A stretch of 45,564 nt of DNA from assembly GCA_016934535.1 (NCBI GenBank), contig JAFGSQ010000008.1, positions 1-45,564 of the forward strand, read 5' to 3'. Origin of the DNA: a candidate division WOR-3 bacterium. Lineage in GTDB: Bacteria; SDB-A. The notes below the pieces were generated by a model, which worked only from the letters and a program-made list of their open reading frames with translations, searched no databases and was not told the origin of the DNA. Positions 9,423 to 17,475 of the stretch are shown one piece after another. Made by a program: the position numbers and the translations under genes. Each line of letters starts with the position of its first letter. Positions within the stretch are counted from its first letter, which is position 1.

Positions 9423-9848
9423 TCAATTCTTGTGAATCTCCATGAATTTACTGTCAGCTACTGCAAAAAGTTTTCCTTCTGTAAGTATCTCGCCTTTCAG
9501 GCGGAACATTCCGTGAATCCTGTCTTTAAAGCATGCCCTTACTAAAAGTTTTGAATCGACCGGCACAGGTTTTAAAAATCGGACGTTCAGTTCAGCCGTG
9601 AATGCCGAAACATTTTTATTAAACAAACAATGAGTCATCGCGCAGTCGAGAAGACTGCATATAATTCCTCCGTGAAGGTATCCTTCATATCCCTGAAGCA
9701 GTTTTTCACATTCAAATTCAGTGTACACGCATCCGTCTTCTGCGGTTTTGAATTTAAGCCCGAGCGAAGCGGGATTTTCTTCTCCGCAAAATCTGCAGTG
9801 CCTGTGAGAAAGAGGGATACGGACGAAGGAAGAGCTTTCAGTGGTCAC
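9423..9848 (-). CDS. PaaI-type hotdog thioesterase
   Basis: A 141-residue single hotdog-fold protein expected to hydrolyse acyl-CoA or related thioesters. The hotdog helix motif is GYLHGGIICSLLDCAMT, followed by ELNVRFLKPVP. An N-terminal pair HCRFCG is common in this uncharacterised subgroup. The start is a GTG whose codon lies inside the end of the Mrp-ORP gene (11-nt overlap), so the two are translationally coupled and it is the last gene of the ORP operon. No substrate is indicated; why a thioesterase rides in this operon is unclear. Confidence 0.87.
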   Translation of the reverse strand: MTTESSSFVRIPLSHRHCRFCGEENPASLGLKFKTAEDGCVYTEFECEKLLQGYEGYLHGGIICSLLDCAMTHCLFNKNVSAFTAELNVRFLKPVPVDSKLLVRACFKDRIHGMFRLKGEILTEGKLFAVADSKFMEIHKN

Positions 9849-11040
9849 AGACGTTTTCTCCCGTCTTCAGACTTCCTTCCAAATAACTCTCGACAAGTTT
9901 TTCAGGCGTTTCGATAGGAGCTCCGACGACTACTTCAATTTCCATTTCGACGAAAAGGGACCTAGCCTTGTTCCCCATTCCTCCGGTTATTATTGTTTCT
10001 ACGCCTTTTTCTCCAAGCCATTTCGGCAGAAGACCCGGTTCGTGAGGAGGCGCAGGAACATCTTCCCTGTTCGTTATTTTTTTGGAGGTCTTGTCTGCGG
10101 TGATTATGGCAAAAGTGTCGCAATGCCCGAAATGAGCGTTCAAAAGACCGTTGGCAACGGGAACGGCTATTTTCATAGTTTCCTCCGCGGTTGTTTGTAA
10201 TTTTTCTATACCGTTGGTCAAAGTATTATTTATTATAATTTTTTCAGCAATGGCCGAAAAAAGGATTGCCGACTGCGAATGTTCCAGTCTTTTGACGAGA
10301 GGAAGACCTTCGTCGCCTGAGTCCACAACAGCCGGATCGATTGGAATGCTCCCCAGATAAGGCACTTTAAATGCTCGCGCCGTTTTCTCTCCGCCTCCCG
10401 TTTTAAAAATGTCGGTTCTCCTGCCGCAATGAGGACACACAAAACCGCTCATGTTTTCTATGAGACCTGTGACAGGAAGTCCCAGTTTGACGCAGAAATT
10501 CAGAGATTTTCTTACATCGGCTGCGGCGACTTCCTGCGGAGTTGTCACGACAACAGCTTCGACACCCGCCCCGAGAAGCTGAACCGTCGAAAGAATTTCG
10601 TCTCCAGTTCCCGGAGGACAGTCTATTATTAGAAAATCGAGCTTTCCCCATTTTACGTCTTTGAGGAACTGTTTAATCATTCCCGCTTTCATCGGGCCTC
10701 TCCATATAACCGCGTCGTCAGGTTTTTCAAGAAGAAATCCTATCGAAATTACTTTTAAATTTTCGATGTCTCCTAATTCAACGGGCAGTATTTCATATCC
10801 GTCGCTGACTGCCCTCGTCTGGGTCATATCAAGCATTGTCGGAATACTCGGCCCGTGAATGTCGATGTCGAGAAGACCGACCTTTTTGCCGAGCAGAGCG
10901 AGTGACAAGGCTAAATTCACCGACACAGTGCTTTTCCCTACACCGCCCTTGCCCGATAAAACAACTATTTTTCTGTCAATTCCGGATATTTTGTCTCTGA
11001 GCGCTTTTTCTTCGTCGTTATTCACAGTATTTTTCTGCAT
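9838..11040 (-). CDS. Mrp/NBP35 ATPase fused to an orange-protein domain (MrpORP)
   Basis: An Fe-S cluster carrier/scaffold ATPase with an extra C-terminal NifX/ORP domain, the architecture called MrpORP in Desulfovibrio. Residues 25-260 form the Mrp domain: deviant Walker A GKGGVGKST, LLDIDIHGPSIP, IDCPPGTGDE, and the Fe-S-binding pair CPHC. After a linker, about residues 287-400 start with MKIAVPVANG and carry the ORP fold, with HFGHC and ITGGMGNKA segments. I chose the ATG at 11040 because GGGAG lies 5 nt upstream; the ATG at 11052 is possible. The gene overlaps the end of the preceding MinD gene by 19 nt. It probably handles Fe-S or Mo-Cu clusters together with its operon partners. Confidence 0.94.
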   Translation of the reverse strand: MQKNTVNNDEEKALRDKISGIDRKIVVLSGKGGVGKSTVSVNLALSLALLGKKVGLLDIDIHGPSIPTMLDMTQTRAVSDGYEILPVELGDIENLKVISIGFLLEKPDDAVIWRGPMKAGMIKQFLKDVKWGKLDFLIIDCPPGTGDEILSTVQLLGAGVEAVVVTTPQEVAAADVRKSLNFCVKLGLPVTGLIENMSGFVCPHCGRRTDIFKTGGGEKTARAFKVPYLGSIPIDPAVVDSGDEGLPLVKRLEHSQSAILFSAIAEKIIINNTLTNGIEKLQTTAEETMKIAVPVANGLLNAHFGHCDTFAIITADKTSKKITNREDVPAPPHEPGLLPKWLGEKGVETIITGGMGNKARSLFVEMEIEVVVGAPIETPEKLVESYLEGSLKTGENVCDH

Positions 11041-11897
11041 AGCGTCTCCCATAAATTAATTATTTCCCTGACACAGGCGCCTTCTCCGTATTCAACAACA
11101 GTCCTGCCGTTCACCTGAGCTTCCGTTACATTTTTGTCGTAATGTATTTTACCGCAAAAAAAGACCCCCGAGTCAACGCAATATTGTTCTATTCCGCGTG
11201 TCTTCTCAGGATTTATGTCCCATTTATTCACGCATACGTAAATAGGTATTCTGAAATGTTTCGCGAGGTCTGCCACCCTTTCCAGGTCATGTTCTCCGGA
11301 CAATGACGGCTCAGTCACAATGAGCGCCGCATCTGCGCCTGTGACAGAAGCTATTACGGGACATCCTATGCCGGGCGGCCCGTCCACTATTATCAGTTGC
11401 GCCTTTGATTTTTCAGCTTCCTCTTTCGCTTTTTTTCTGACCAGGCTGACAAGTTTGCCTGAATTTTCCGCTCCGCTGTCAAGTCTGGCGTGAACCATTT
11501 TTCCGCAAGACACTTCGGACACGAACCATTCTCCGCAATCTCTTTCGGGAAATCCGATCGCTTGAACCGGACAAAAACGGACGCAGACTCCGCATCCTTC
11601 GCAACCTGTTTCGGCGACACTGTATTTTCCGGTTTTTTTATTTAAAATGACGGCTTCGAATTTACACAGCAATTCACATTTCCCGCACGAAATACATTTC
11701 GCAGGGTCGATGACTGCCAGATTTCCGCTTTTGAACCGGCCCCGGGAGATCGTTTTCGGATTCAGCACAAGATGAAGATCGGCTGCGTCCACGTCGCAGT
11801 CGGCGACGACGACGTTTTTCGATAAAAATGCGAAGGAAGCCGTAAGGCTGGTTTTTCCTGTGCCGCCTTTTCCGCTTATTACAACTATTTCTTTCAA
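11022..11897 (-). CDS. MinD-family P-loop ATPase with inserted ferredoxin domain (second)
   Basis: A 291-residue ATPase of the kind paired in ORP complexes. Walker A is SGKGGTGKTS at the N terminus; an inserted double 4Fe-4S ferredoxin domain follows at about residues 60-115 (CISCGKCELLC and CEGCGVCVRFC), then the switch/Walker B region VDGPPGIGCP. It overlaps the preceding paralogue by 4 nt (ATGA) and runs into Mrp-ORP. In the Desulfovibrio ORP system, paired ATPases of this type bind the orange protein; the same role is inferred here. Confidence 0.93.
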   Translation of the reverse strand: MKEIVVISGKGGTGKTSLTASFAFLSKNVVVADCDVDAADLHLVLNPKTISRGRFKSGNLAVIDPAKCISCGKCELLCKFEAVILNKKTGKYSVAETGCEGCGVCVRFCPVQAIGFPERDCGEWFVSEVSCGKMVHARLDSGAENSGKLVSLVRKKAKEEAEKSKAQLIIVDGPPGIGCPVIASVTGADAALIVTEPSLSGEHDLERVADLAKHFRIPIYVCVNKWDINPEKTRGIEQYCVDSGVFFCGKIHYDKNVTEAQVNGRTVVEYGEGACVREIINLWETLCRKIL

Positions 11898-12742
11898 AAA
11901 TATTTCCCCTTGAAACGAGCCGCAATATCATCAATAATTTTTATAAATTCATTTTCAATTTCCGGAAGGGCGTCCAAAATGCTTTTTCCTCTTGAACAGG
12001 CTTCGGCTATTTTTCTGTCTTCCATTATTTTCATCAATATTTCGATTCCTTCTTTTTCACAGAACTCTTCGACCCCTTTATAGTTTGAACCCCAACGGTT
12101 GATTATGACTCCGAAGGGGATTTTCATTTTCCTGACTGTCTCAGCCGCGAGGACGAGGTCGTGTTTCCCAAAAGGCGTAGGTTCTGTCACAAGAATCGCG
12201 TAATCCGCTCCGCTGACTGCCGTTATCATGGGACAGGAAGTTCCTGGCGGACAATCTATTAGAGTCAGCCCCTTCGGATTCCCTCGCTTTTTTACCGCGC
12301 GAATGACGGGAGGGGACATTGCTTTTCCAACTTTCAATACTCCCTGTACAAAAAAAACACTTTCCTTGCAGGCGCTTTCCACTTGCCCAATGACCGCTTT
12401 TTTATATTTTATAGCGTTTTCAGGGCAGACGAGAGAGCACCCGCCGCAACTGTGGCACAAATCCTCGAAAACGAGCACTTCTTTTGCAGTGACTGCCAAT
12501 GCGTTGAAATTGCAGAAATCCGAGCACTCACCGCAGTGTGAGCATTTAGTTAAATCTATCGAAGGTACTGAAACAGCGACTTCTTCGCTTTTTAAAGCTC
12601 CTGTGTCTAAAAACAACCCGGCGTTAGGCTCTTCGACATCGCAATCCAAAAGAGTTATCTTTTTTCGGCAAGACAAAGCCAACGCTATGGCCACTGTTGT
12701 CTTTCCTGTGCCTCCTTTTCCCGAAGCAACGGCTATAGTCAT
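11894..12742 (-). CDS. MinD-family P-loop ATPase with inserted ferredoxin domain (first)
   Basis: A 282-residue paralogue of the downstream gene. Walker A is SGKGGTGKTT at residues 7-16, the inserted ferredoxin domain has CSHCGECSDFC and CHSCGGCSLVC, and the hydrolysis region is IDCPPGTSCP. The ATG overlaps the stop of the small ORP gene by 4 nt (ATGA), and its own stop overlaps the next ATPase the same way, so the two are made in a fixed ratio and probably form a heterodimer. Role in metal-cluster handling or cell division is inferred from the Desulfovibrio ORP complex. Confidence 0.93.
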   Translation of the reverse strand: MTIAVASGKGGTGKTTVAIALALSCRKKITLLDCDVEEPNAGLFLDTGALKSEEVAVSVPSIDLTKCSHCGECSDFCNFNALAVTAKEVLVFEDLCHSCGGCSLVCPENAIKYKKAVIGQVESACKESVFFVQGVLKVGKAMSPPVIRAVKKRGNPKGLTLIDCPPGTSCPMITAVSGADYAILVTEPTPFGKHDLVLAAETVRKMKIPFGVIINRWGSNYKGVEEFCEKEGIEILMKIMEDRKIAEACSRGKSILDALPEIENEFIKIIDDIAARFKGKYF

Positions 12743-13101
12743 ACCCAGTGAGATTCTACGTCCGGATTGTCCGCGGCTCCGAGTTTTCCGTTTTTAAAAT
12801 CATCGAGCGCCTCTCTTACAGTCGGCGCGCTTGAGTGGTAAACGGCAATTCCGGCACTTTTGAGAACGGCGAAAGCTTTTGGACCGGTGTGCCCTGTAAT
12901 GAGTGCGGCGGCTCCTGATCCGGCTATTTTCTGAGCCGATTGAACTCCGGCCCCCTGAACCGCGTTTAGATTTTGTTCGTTATCGAGAACAGTAAAACTG
13001 CCGTCTTCAATGTTAAAAATAATGAAATTCGACGCTCTGCCGAAGCGACTGTCAAGCGGGGAATCAAGATCTTTCCCCGCACAAGTGACGGCGACTTTCA
13101 A
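12739..13101 (-). CDS. Orange-protein-like NifX/NifB-family cluster-binding protein
   Basis: A 120-residue single-domain protein of the dinitrogenase iron-molybdenum cofactor family. It starts MKVAVTCAGKDLDSPLDSRF, with the FGRAS segment where this family binds metal clusters, and continues with GAGVQSAQ and ALITGHTGPKAF. It is the best candidate here for the orange protein (ORP), whose Desulfovibrio homologue carries a Mo-Cu sulfide cluster. It has a single cysteine (Cys7), so cluster binding by cysteine pairs is excluded. It overlaps both neighbours by 4 nt. No nitrogenase genes are present, so a nitrogen-fixation role is unlikely. Confidence 0.93.
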   Translation of the reverse strand: MKVAVTCAGKDLDSPLDSRFGRASNFIIFNIEDGSFTVLDNEQNLNAVQGAGVQSAQKIAGSGAAALITGHTGPKAFAVLKSAGIAVYHSSAPTVREALDDFKNGKLGAADNPDVESHWV

Positions 13102-13421
13102 TTATCGCCCGCCATTTCTTCAAGACGTTTGTTAATCTGGTCCAATTGTGATTTCAGGGCTTCAGCCGTCTGCTTCAGCGAATCTTTTTCGTTTACGGAT
13201 TCACTCGAAAAATTTGATCCGAATTGGCCAAATCTCTGCCATCCCCAAAACATTCTCCCGAAACCTCTTCCTCCGAATCTGCCTGTTCCAAAACCCCTAC
13301 CTTTGCCAAATCCCGCCGTCGTGTTCATGAATCCGGGAACAGAGTAACCCGGGCAAAAGCCCATTCCTCTTCCCGTCATGGGGCCGGCGCCCCAAGGTCC
13401 GGTTCCATTTCCACCTGGCAT
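13098..13421 (-). CDS. DUF5320 Gly/Arg/Phe-rich small protein
   Basis: A 107-residue protein typical of DUF5320: a conserved start MPGGNGTGPWGAGPMTGRG, a Gly-Phe-Arg-rich middle (residues 25-68), and a C-terminal coiled-coil-like helix (about 75-104). This family travels with ORP/NifX genes; its function is unknown. It has a clear AAGGAGG ribosome site and overlaps the next gene by 4 nt. Confidence 0.9.
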   Translation of the reverse strand: MPGGNGTGPWGAGPMTGRGMGFCPGYSVPGFMNTTAGFGKGRGFGTGRFGGRGFGRMFWGWQRFGQFGSNFSSESVNEKDSLKQTAEALKSQLDQINKRLEEMAGDN

Positions 13422-13450
13422 AAAATCCTCCTTTTTTATTGTTTTTTATA

Positions 13451-13843
13451 TTAACGGCCAAATTTTCTTCTGCCGCCGCACCTGCGCTGTTTCCTGTTGC
13501 GGTTTCCGGCAAATCTGCACCCCGGCATTGAATATTCTATCTTTGACGACCTGTTTGTCCACGCATTGAGTACATCCGTAATGTCTCCGGCGACAAAAGG
13601 AATCAGTTCAATACCTTTGCTTAAAACCTCGCGTGAGCCTTTTTCGGATATCGCACCACATATAAGAGCTGTGACTCCTTTTTCGTATAAAAATCCGACT
13701 TTTTCCTGTACCGTTTCCTGAGACAATGAAAAAAAAATTTTCTCCACGGATCCGTCTGTTTGAAAACTGTACACGACTGCACTTTCGGAAGCGTCAAAAA
13801 CCGGGGCAATCCTGTCATTCCATACTGATATAGCAAGTTTCAT
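13451..13843 (-). CDS. NifX/ORP-family small protein with basic Cys-containing tail
   Basis: A 130-residue protein whose first 95 residues have the NifX/ORP fold (MKLAISVWNDRIAPVFD, then ALICGAISEKG). The tail from about 105 is basic with cysteines (MPGCRF and RRCGGRRK). It is the first gene of the ORP operon. No Shine-Dalgarno sequence precedes the ATG; instead a sigma-54 promoter ends 12 nt before it, which would place transcription start at or next to the ATG. The next gene follows after 29 nt with its own ribosome site. Confidence 0.9.
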   Translation of the reverse strand: MKLAISVWNDRIAPVFDASESAVVYSFQTDGSVEKIFFSLSQETVQEKVGFLYEKGVTALICGAISEKGSREVLSKGIELIPFVAGDITDVLNAWTNRSSKIEYSMPGCRFAGNRNRKQRRCGGRRKFGR

Positions 13844-13854
13844 AAAATTAAATA

Positions 13855-13870
13855 AGCAACACCTATGCCA
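13855..13870 (-). promoter_or_regulatory. Sigma-54 promoter of the ORP operon
   Basis: The minus strand reads TGGCATAGGTGTTGCT, which fits the sigma-54 consensus TGGCAYR-N4-TTGCW, with GG and GC separated by exactly 10 nt. It lies 12 nt upstream of the first ORP-operon gene and 133 nt downstream of a sigma-54 activator gene. In Desulfovibrio vulgaris the ORP operons are known to be driven by sigma-54 and a linked activator. Confidence 0.88.
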
Positions 13871-13987
13871 ATAACAATTCTTTTCAAATATATTGACATG
13901 TCGCTAATGTGCGATATTTATGAAAGAGCCCCTTCAGGCGCAAAAAGATGGCCGGTGCAACAATGAAACACAATCTGTTTTATTACC

Positions 13988-14003
13988 GTTGCATTTATGC
14001 AAC
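13988..14003. promoter_or_regulatory. Palindrome GTTGCAT-TT-ATGCAAC, likely activator binding site
   Basis: A perfect 7-2-7 palindrome about 120-130 bp upstream of the sigma-54 promoter, the usual distance for an enhancer-type activator site. It touches the stop codon of the adjacent sigma-54 activator gene. A half-site GTGCAAC lies at 13955-13961, 42 nt nearer the promoter. The binding protein is inferred to be the product of 14003-15349. Confidence 0.6.
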
Positions 14004-15349
14004 TAAATTTCCTGTCGCCGCAACTTCTTTTTTGAGGGGAGTATAATGCCGTAATTTTTTACTTTTCTGTAGAAGGTAGTTTTATCTATTCCGAGTTCTC
14101 TTGCCGCGGCGCTTCTGTTGTTTTTGTTTCTTTCGAGTGCACGCATTATAGCCTGTTCCTCTACCATTATTTTCGCCGTCCTTATATCGCCCGATTCCAC
14201 CTGAGGCAATTTGAATTTTGTCAATTCCTGAGGCAGGCATTCAATGCCAATTATTTTCTTGGAACACAGCACGTAAGCTCTCTCGACGACATTTTCGAGT
14301 TCTCTTATATTTCCGGGCCAGTCATAGGTATAAAAAAACGAAAAAACTTCAGGCTTAAATGCTGATATGTTTTTTTTCTGCACTACATTCAATCTGTCCA
14401 AAAATTTCTCGGCGAGATGAGGTATGTCCTCTTTTCTTTTTCTCAATGGAGGCAGTGTCAGCGATATGATGTTCAAGCGGTAAAAAAGATCCTGTCGAAA
14501 TTCGTTTTTCTGCGTCATCAAATACAGGTCACGGTTTGTAGCGGTTATTATACGCGCGCCAGTCTTTACGACAACGTTTGAACCCAGCGGTTCAAACTCC
14601 CTCTCCTGAAGTACCCTGAGCAGTTTAACCGCCAGAGACTGCGATATTTCGCCGATTTCATCGAGAAATAAAGTGCCGTCGGAGGCCTCGGTAATTTTAC
14701 CTGTTCTGTCATTATCTGCGCCGGTGAAAGCCCCTTTTTTATAACCGAAAAGTTCCGATTCGAGAAGCGTGTCCGGTAGGGCGGCGCAATTTATTGCTAC
14801 AAAAGGTTTTTTGGAACGAGGTCCCAAATTGTGTATGGTTTTGGCGAGCACTTCTTTACCGGTTCCTGTTTCACCTTGAATGAGAACCGTGCTTGGACTT
14901 TCCGATATAGCCGGAATGACATCGAAGATGCGCCTCATTTCGGCGTTTTCGCTTATCATCTCTCCGAAAGCCGTTTTTTCACTCAGTTCTTTTTTCAATT
15001 CCGATATTTCGCTCAGATCTCTGAAAGTTTCTGCTCCTCCTATTATCTCGCCTTTTTCGTCATGTAAAAGAGCCGTTGAAACGCTTATTGGAATTTCTCT
15101 GCCATTAAGATCTATAAGGTATCCGGCAATATCTATCAGAGGCTTGCCGTTTTTTATAGTTTTCCTCAACGGGCATTTCGTCTCGCACATGTTGGATTTG
15201 AATACCTCGCAACAATTTTTACCCAAGGCATCGCTCCTTTTTACGCCCGTGATCTTTTCGGCTGCTTTGTTGAAAAATGTAATTTTCCAGTTCAAATCAA
15301 CTGTGAAAACTCCGTCGGATATGCTTTCTAAAATTATTTCATTCATCAT
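14003..15349 (-). CDS. Sigma-54-dependent activator with cysteine-rich PAS domain
   Basis: A 448-residue enhancer-binding protein. Residues 1-120 form a PAS domain with an unusual cysteine group (Cys46, Cys47, Cys55, Cys59; pattern CC-x7-C-x3-C), which could bind a metal or Fe-S cluster or sense redox. The AAA+ domain (about 132-370) has Walker A GETGTGKE, the sigma-54 contact loop GAFTGA and DEIGEIS. A Fis-type helix-turn-helix ends the protein (NNRSAAARELGIDKTTFYRK). It has no receiver domain, so it is switched by the PAS domain rather than a kinase. It lies directly upstream of the ORP operon and its sigma-54 promoter. A -10-like TATATT sits 9 nt before the ATG, without a ribosome site. 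Confidence 0.95.
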   Translation of the reverse strand: MMNEIILESISDGVFTVDLNWKITFFNKAAEKITGVKRSDALGKNCCEVFKSNMCETKCPLRKTIKNGKPLIDIAGYLIDLNGREIPISVSTALLHDEKGEIIGGAETFRDLSEISELKKELSEKTAFGEMISENAEMRRIFDVIPAISESPSTVLIQGETGTGKEVLAKTIHNLGPRSKKPFVAINCAALPDTLLESELFGYKKGAFTGADNDRTGKITEASDGTLFLDEIGEISQSLAVKLLRVLQEREFEPLGSNVVVKTGARIITATNRDLYLMTQKNEFRQDLFYRLNIISLTLPPLRKRKEDIPHLAEKFLDRLNVVQKKNISAFKPEVFSFFYTYDWPGNIRELENVVERAYVLCSKKIIGIECLPQELTKFKLPQVESGDIRTAKIMVEEQAIMRALERNKNNRSAAARELGIDKTTFYRKVKNYGIILPSKKKLRRQEI

Positions 15350-15368
15350 TACTAATACAATATAGAGG

Positions 15369-16958
15369 TTAATTCACTGTTTGAAAAGAGCGGACAAATT
15401 TATTTCCCTCGCATTTCAAGACCGCGAAATAGTGCCCCGGTTTTAAAACACATTCAAACATCAATTCCGTCTCTGTTGTATTCTCGCCCGTAAAACAATT
15501 GACGGCACGGCCTGTCAAATCGTAAACAGACAGTTCATAATCACCCGCATGAGAAACTATGAAAAAAACCTTTCCCCCGTAAACGGTCACATAAAAATCC
15601 GCTTGAACGATATCGCTTCCGAGATTTGTATTTTCCTCAACTGGAGTTGAGCCGTATTCGTATGCTCCTATGTCAATCTGGCCGTCAGCCGGTCTTTCGA
15701 CCGGATTCAAAACCAATTCATGAAGAGGGGGGTGAAACAAAGGGGGAAATAAAGGATTCGGAAACTGAAATCCCTGAGGGCTTGAAGGCGTTTGATTTCC
15801 CTCTCCGACGAGGGGGCTTCCGGGTATAATTCTCAGGTCCAATTCGGAAAAGTTGACAAATCCAGGGTCGCTTCCCTCAATAGTGCCAGTCCACTGGTAA
15901 GGTATGTTCGCGGCGCCTTGACAGACCCAATTGTCACTGCCTGTGATGACGGCTGTATCGTGAACCCACACGGCATCGACTGTCCGAATTATGTCTATGT
16001 TTCCTCCGGGTCTGTAAAACACATTGTTGTGCATTTCAAGGGTTTCAAGCGTGTCGAAGCACCTGATAACGGCGCTTGTTCCGCATATAATTGTGTTGTT
16101 TACGAACCTGTATCTTCCGTGGGTCATCCCCGTTCCGTCACCGCCTATCCTGACGACGTAGAATTCCGGACTGTTGCCGGCTGACGTGGCTTTTTTGACA
16201 AGGACGTTTCCAACGACGTCCGAATCCTCTCTTTTCAGATGAATGTTGCCGGTGTCTCCTCCGTCACAACCGATGAGTTCGAGTTCGTGATAGTATCCTC
16301 CCTCGACCCAGTTGTAGTATATTTCGTTTCGCTCCGCTCTCGATTTGACGTTGTTGCCTCCGTCAGCGTCGTGTATGTAGCAAAACTGCATTCTGAACAC
16401 GCTGCCGGGGTGATGGACTTCGTCCGTAGCCATGTAAATCTGGTGCTGATAGGATCCGTTGCCGCAATTCCTCACTTCTACATATTCCATTGTGCATGAA
16501 CCGGATCCTTGATCGGCCCCGAGAATACCGTGTGCGGGACAATCTCTTACGAGGACATCCCTTATGGTGAGGTCGTCTGACTGGTGATAAATACCTCTCG
16601 ACGAACCGCCTGTCACTTCAAAACCCTGAAAAATGTAATGGTCGGCACCACTTTCATAAGGCCACGGGGAAATAAACGCGACAGTGTTGGTGCCGCCGGA
16701 AACTGTAGGCCTGTTTCCGTTTATCCTGACTCCTATTATGGCTATTTTTTGATCCTGCGTCCCAGGTTCAGTAAAAGAAACGTCTCCCTGATAGGTGTGA
16801 TCGCCGTCGACGAACACTGTATCCCCCGGGCCGAGGATTCCGGTCACCTGAAAGATTTCTGTGTAAGGTCTTGAAGGGCCGACATATATGATTCCTGAAT
16901 ATGCAATGTTCTGTTCAAGGCAAAAGAAAAAAATAAAAATGAATGATTTTAAAGTCAT
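15369..16958 (-). CDS. Secreted right-handed beta-helix protein with C-terminal sorting domain
   Basis: A 529-residue exported protein. The start at 16958 is chosen because GGAGG precedes it and a signal peptide follows (TLKSFIFIFFFCLEQNIAYS). The body has parallel beta-helix features from about residue 25 (PGDTVFVDGDHTYQGDV), then repeated GIYHQSDDLTIRDVLVRDC-type turns, typical of polysaccharide lyases and other surface beta-helix proteins. The final 80 residues (YELSVYDLTGRAVN, then LKPGHYFAVLK) match Por-secretion/T9SS-type C-terminal sorting domains. No catalytic motif was recognised. It begins 28 nt after the GNAT gene and may be cotranscribed with it. Confidence 0.88.
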   Translation of the reverse strand: MTLKSFIFIFFFCLEQNIAYSGIIYVGPSRPYTEIFQVTGILGPGDTVFVDGDHTYQGDVSFTEPGTQDQKIAIIGVRINGNRPTVSGGTNTVAFISPWPYESGADHYIFQGFEVTGGSSRGIYHQSDDLTIRDVLVRDCPAHGILGADQGSGSCTMEYVEVRNCGNGSYQHQIYMATDEVHHPGSVFRMQFCYIHDADGGNNVKSRAERNEIYYNWVEGGYYHELELIGCDGGDTGNIHLKREDSDVVGNVLVKKATSAGNSPEFYVVRIGGDGTGMTHGRYRFVNNTIICGTSAVIRCFDTLETLEMHNNVFYRPGGNIDIIRTVDAVWVHDTAVITGSDNWVCQGAANIPYQWTGTIEGSDPGFVNFSELDLRIIPGSPLVGEGNQTPSSPQGFQFPNPLFPPLFHPPLHELVLNPVERPADGQIDIGAYEYGSTPVEENTNLGSDIVQADFYVTVYGGKVFFIVSHAGDYELSVYDLTGRAVNCFTGENTTETELMFECVLKPGHYFAVLKCEGNKFVRSFQTVN

Positions 16959-16986
16959 GTGTCCTCCTTTCAAAAATCTGATCGCA

Positions 16987-17475
16987 TTAAAGTAATATTT
17001 TTTCAAATTTAATTTCGTGAAGCAATGGTATTCCGTCATTTCCTGTCAGCGGTATTTCAGGTTTAAGTTTTCTTGATTCATTAAGTGCATTTTTGTAAAA
17101 AGCAGACATGATAAAGCCGATTTTTTGATAAAATCTCATCGCTTTCGTGTTGTCGTTCGTCGTTATAAGCCACACCATACTGCATTTTTCTTTCGCTGCC
17201 TTGTCAATGATTTTCTCAACGAGAGCTTTTCCTATCCCGCGTCCTTTATCCATGCTGTCAAGAGAAACGATCTCGCATACTTTTCCAACTATTTCGAATG
17301 TCGCTATTCCTTTTATGACGCCTTTTTCGATCGCGACGAAACCTTGGAGGTTTTCAGAGTCGTGAATTTTTCCACATGATACTAAAATCGAAGAGCCCCA
17401 GTTGTCTGAAATGTATTTGACTACAAATTTTCTGTATTTCTCTGATATTTCTATTATTTCAAAAGAGTCTTTCAT
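16987..17475 (-). CDS. GNAT-family N-acetyltransferase
   Basis: A 162-residue single GNAT domain. The acetyl-CoA-binding loop is DKGRGIGKALVEKI, followed by the N-terminal helix, then MVWLITTNDNTKAMRFYQKIGF, which is the usual motif B. Substrate unknown. Its ATG overlaps the stop of the large cyclase gene by 4 nt (ATGA), so it is translationally coupled to it. Confidence 0.93.
   Translation of the reverse strand: MKDSFEIIEISEKYRKFVVKYISDNWGSSILVSCGKIHDSENLQGFVAIEKGVIKGIATFEIVGKVCEIVSLDSMDKGRGIGKALVEKIIDKAAKEKCSMVWLITTNDNTKAMRFYQKIGFIMSAFYKNALNESRKLKPEIPLTGNDGIPLLHEIKFEKILL

Noticed and set aside
12739-13843. NifX-like genes as evidence of nitrogen fixation
   Set aside because: No nitrogenase or other nif gene is present, and the gene set matches the ORP complex instead.
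13893-14006. Plus-strand TTGACA-N16-TATTTA with a TCGC-N6-GCGA palindrome in its spacer, followed by a 28-codon ORF
   Set aside because: The ORF start overlaps the -10 element, has no ribosome site and runs antisense into the activator gene; the promoter match alone is not enough, though it might drive an antisense RNA.
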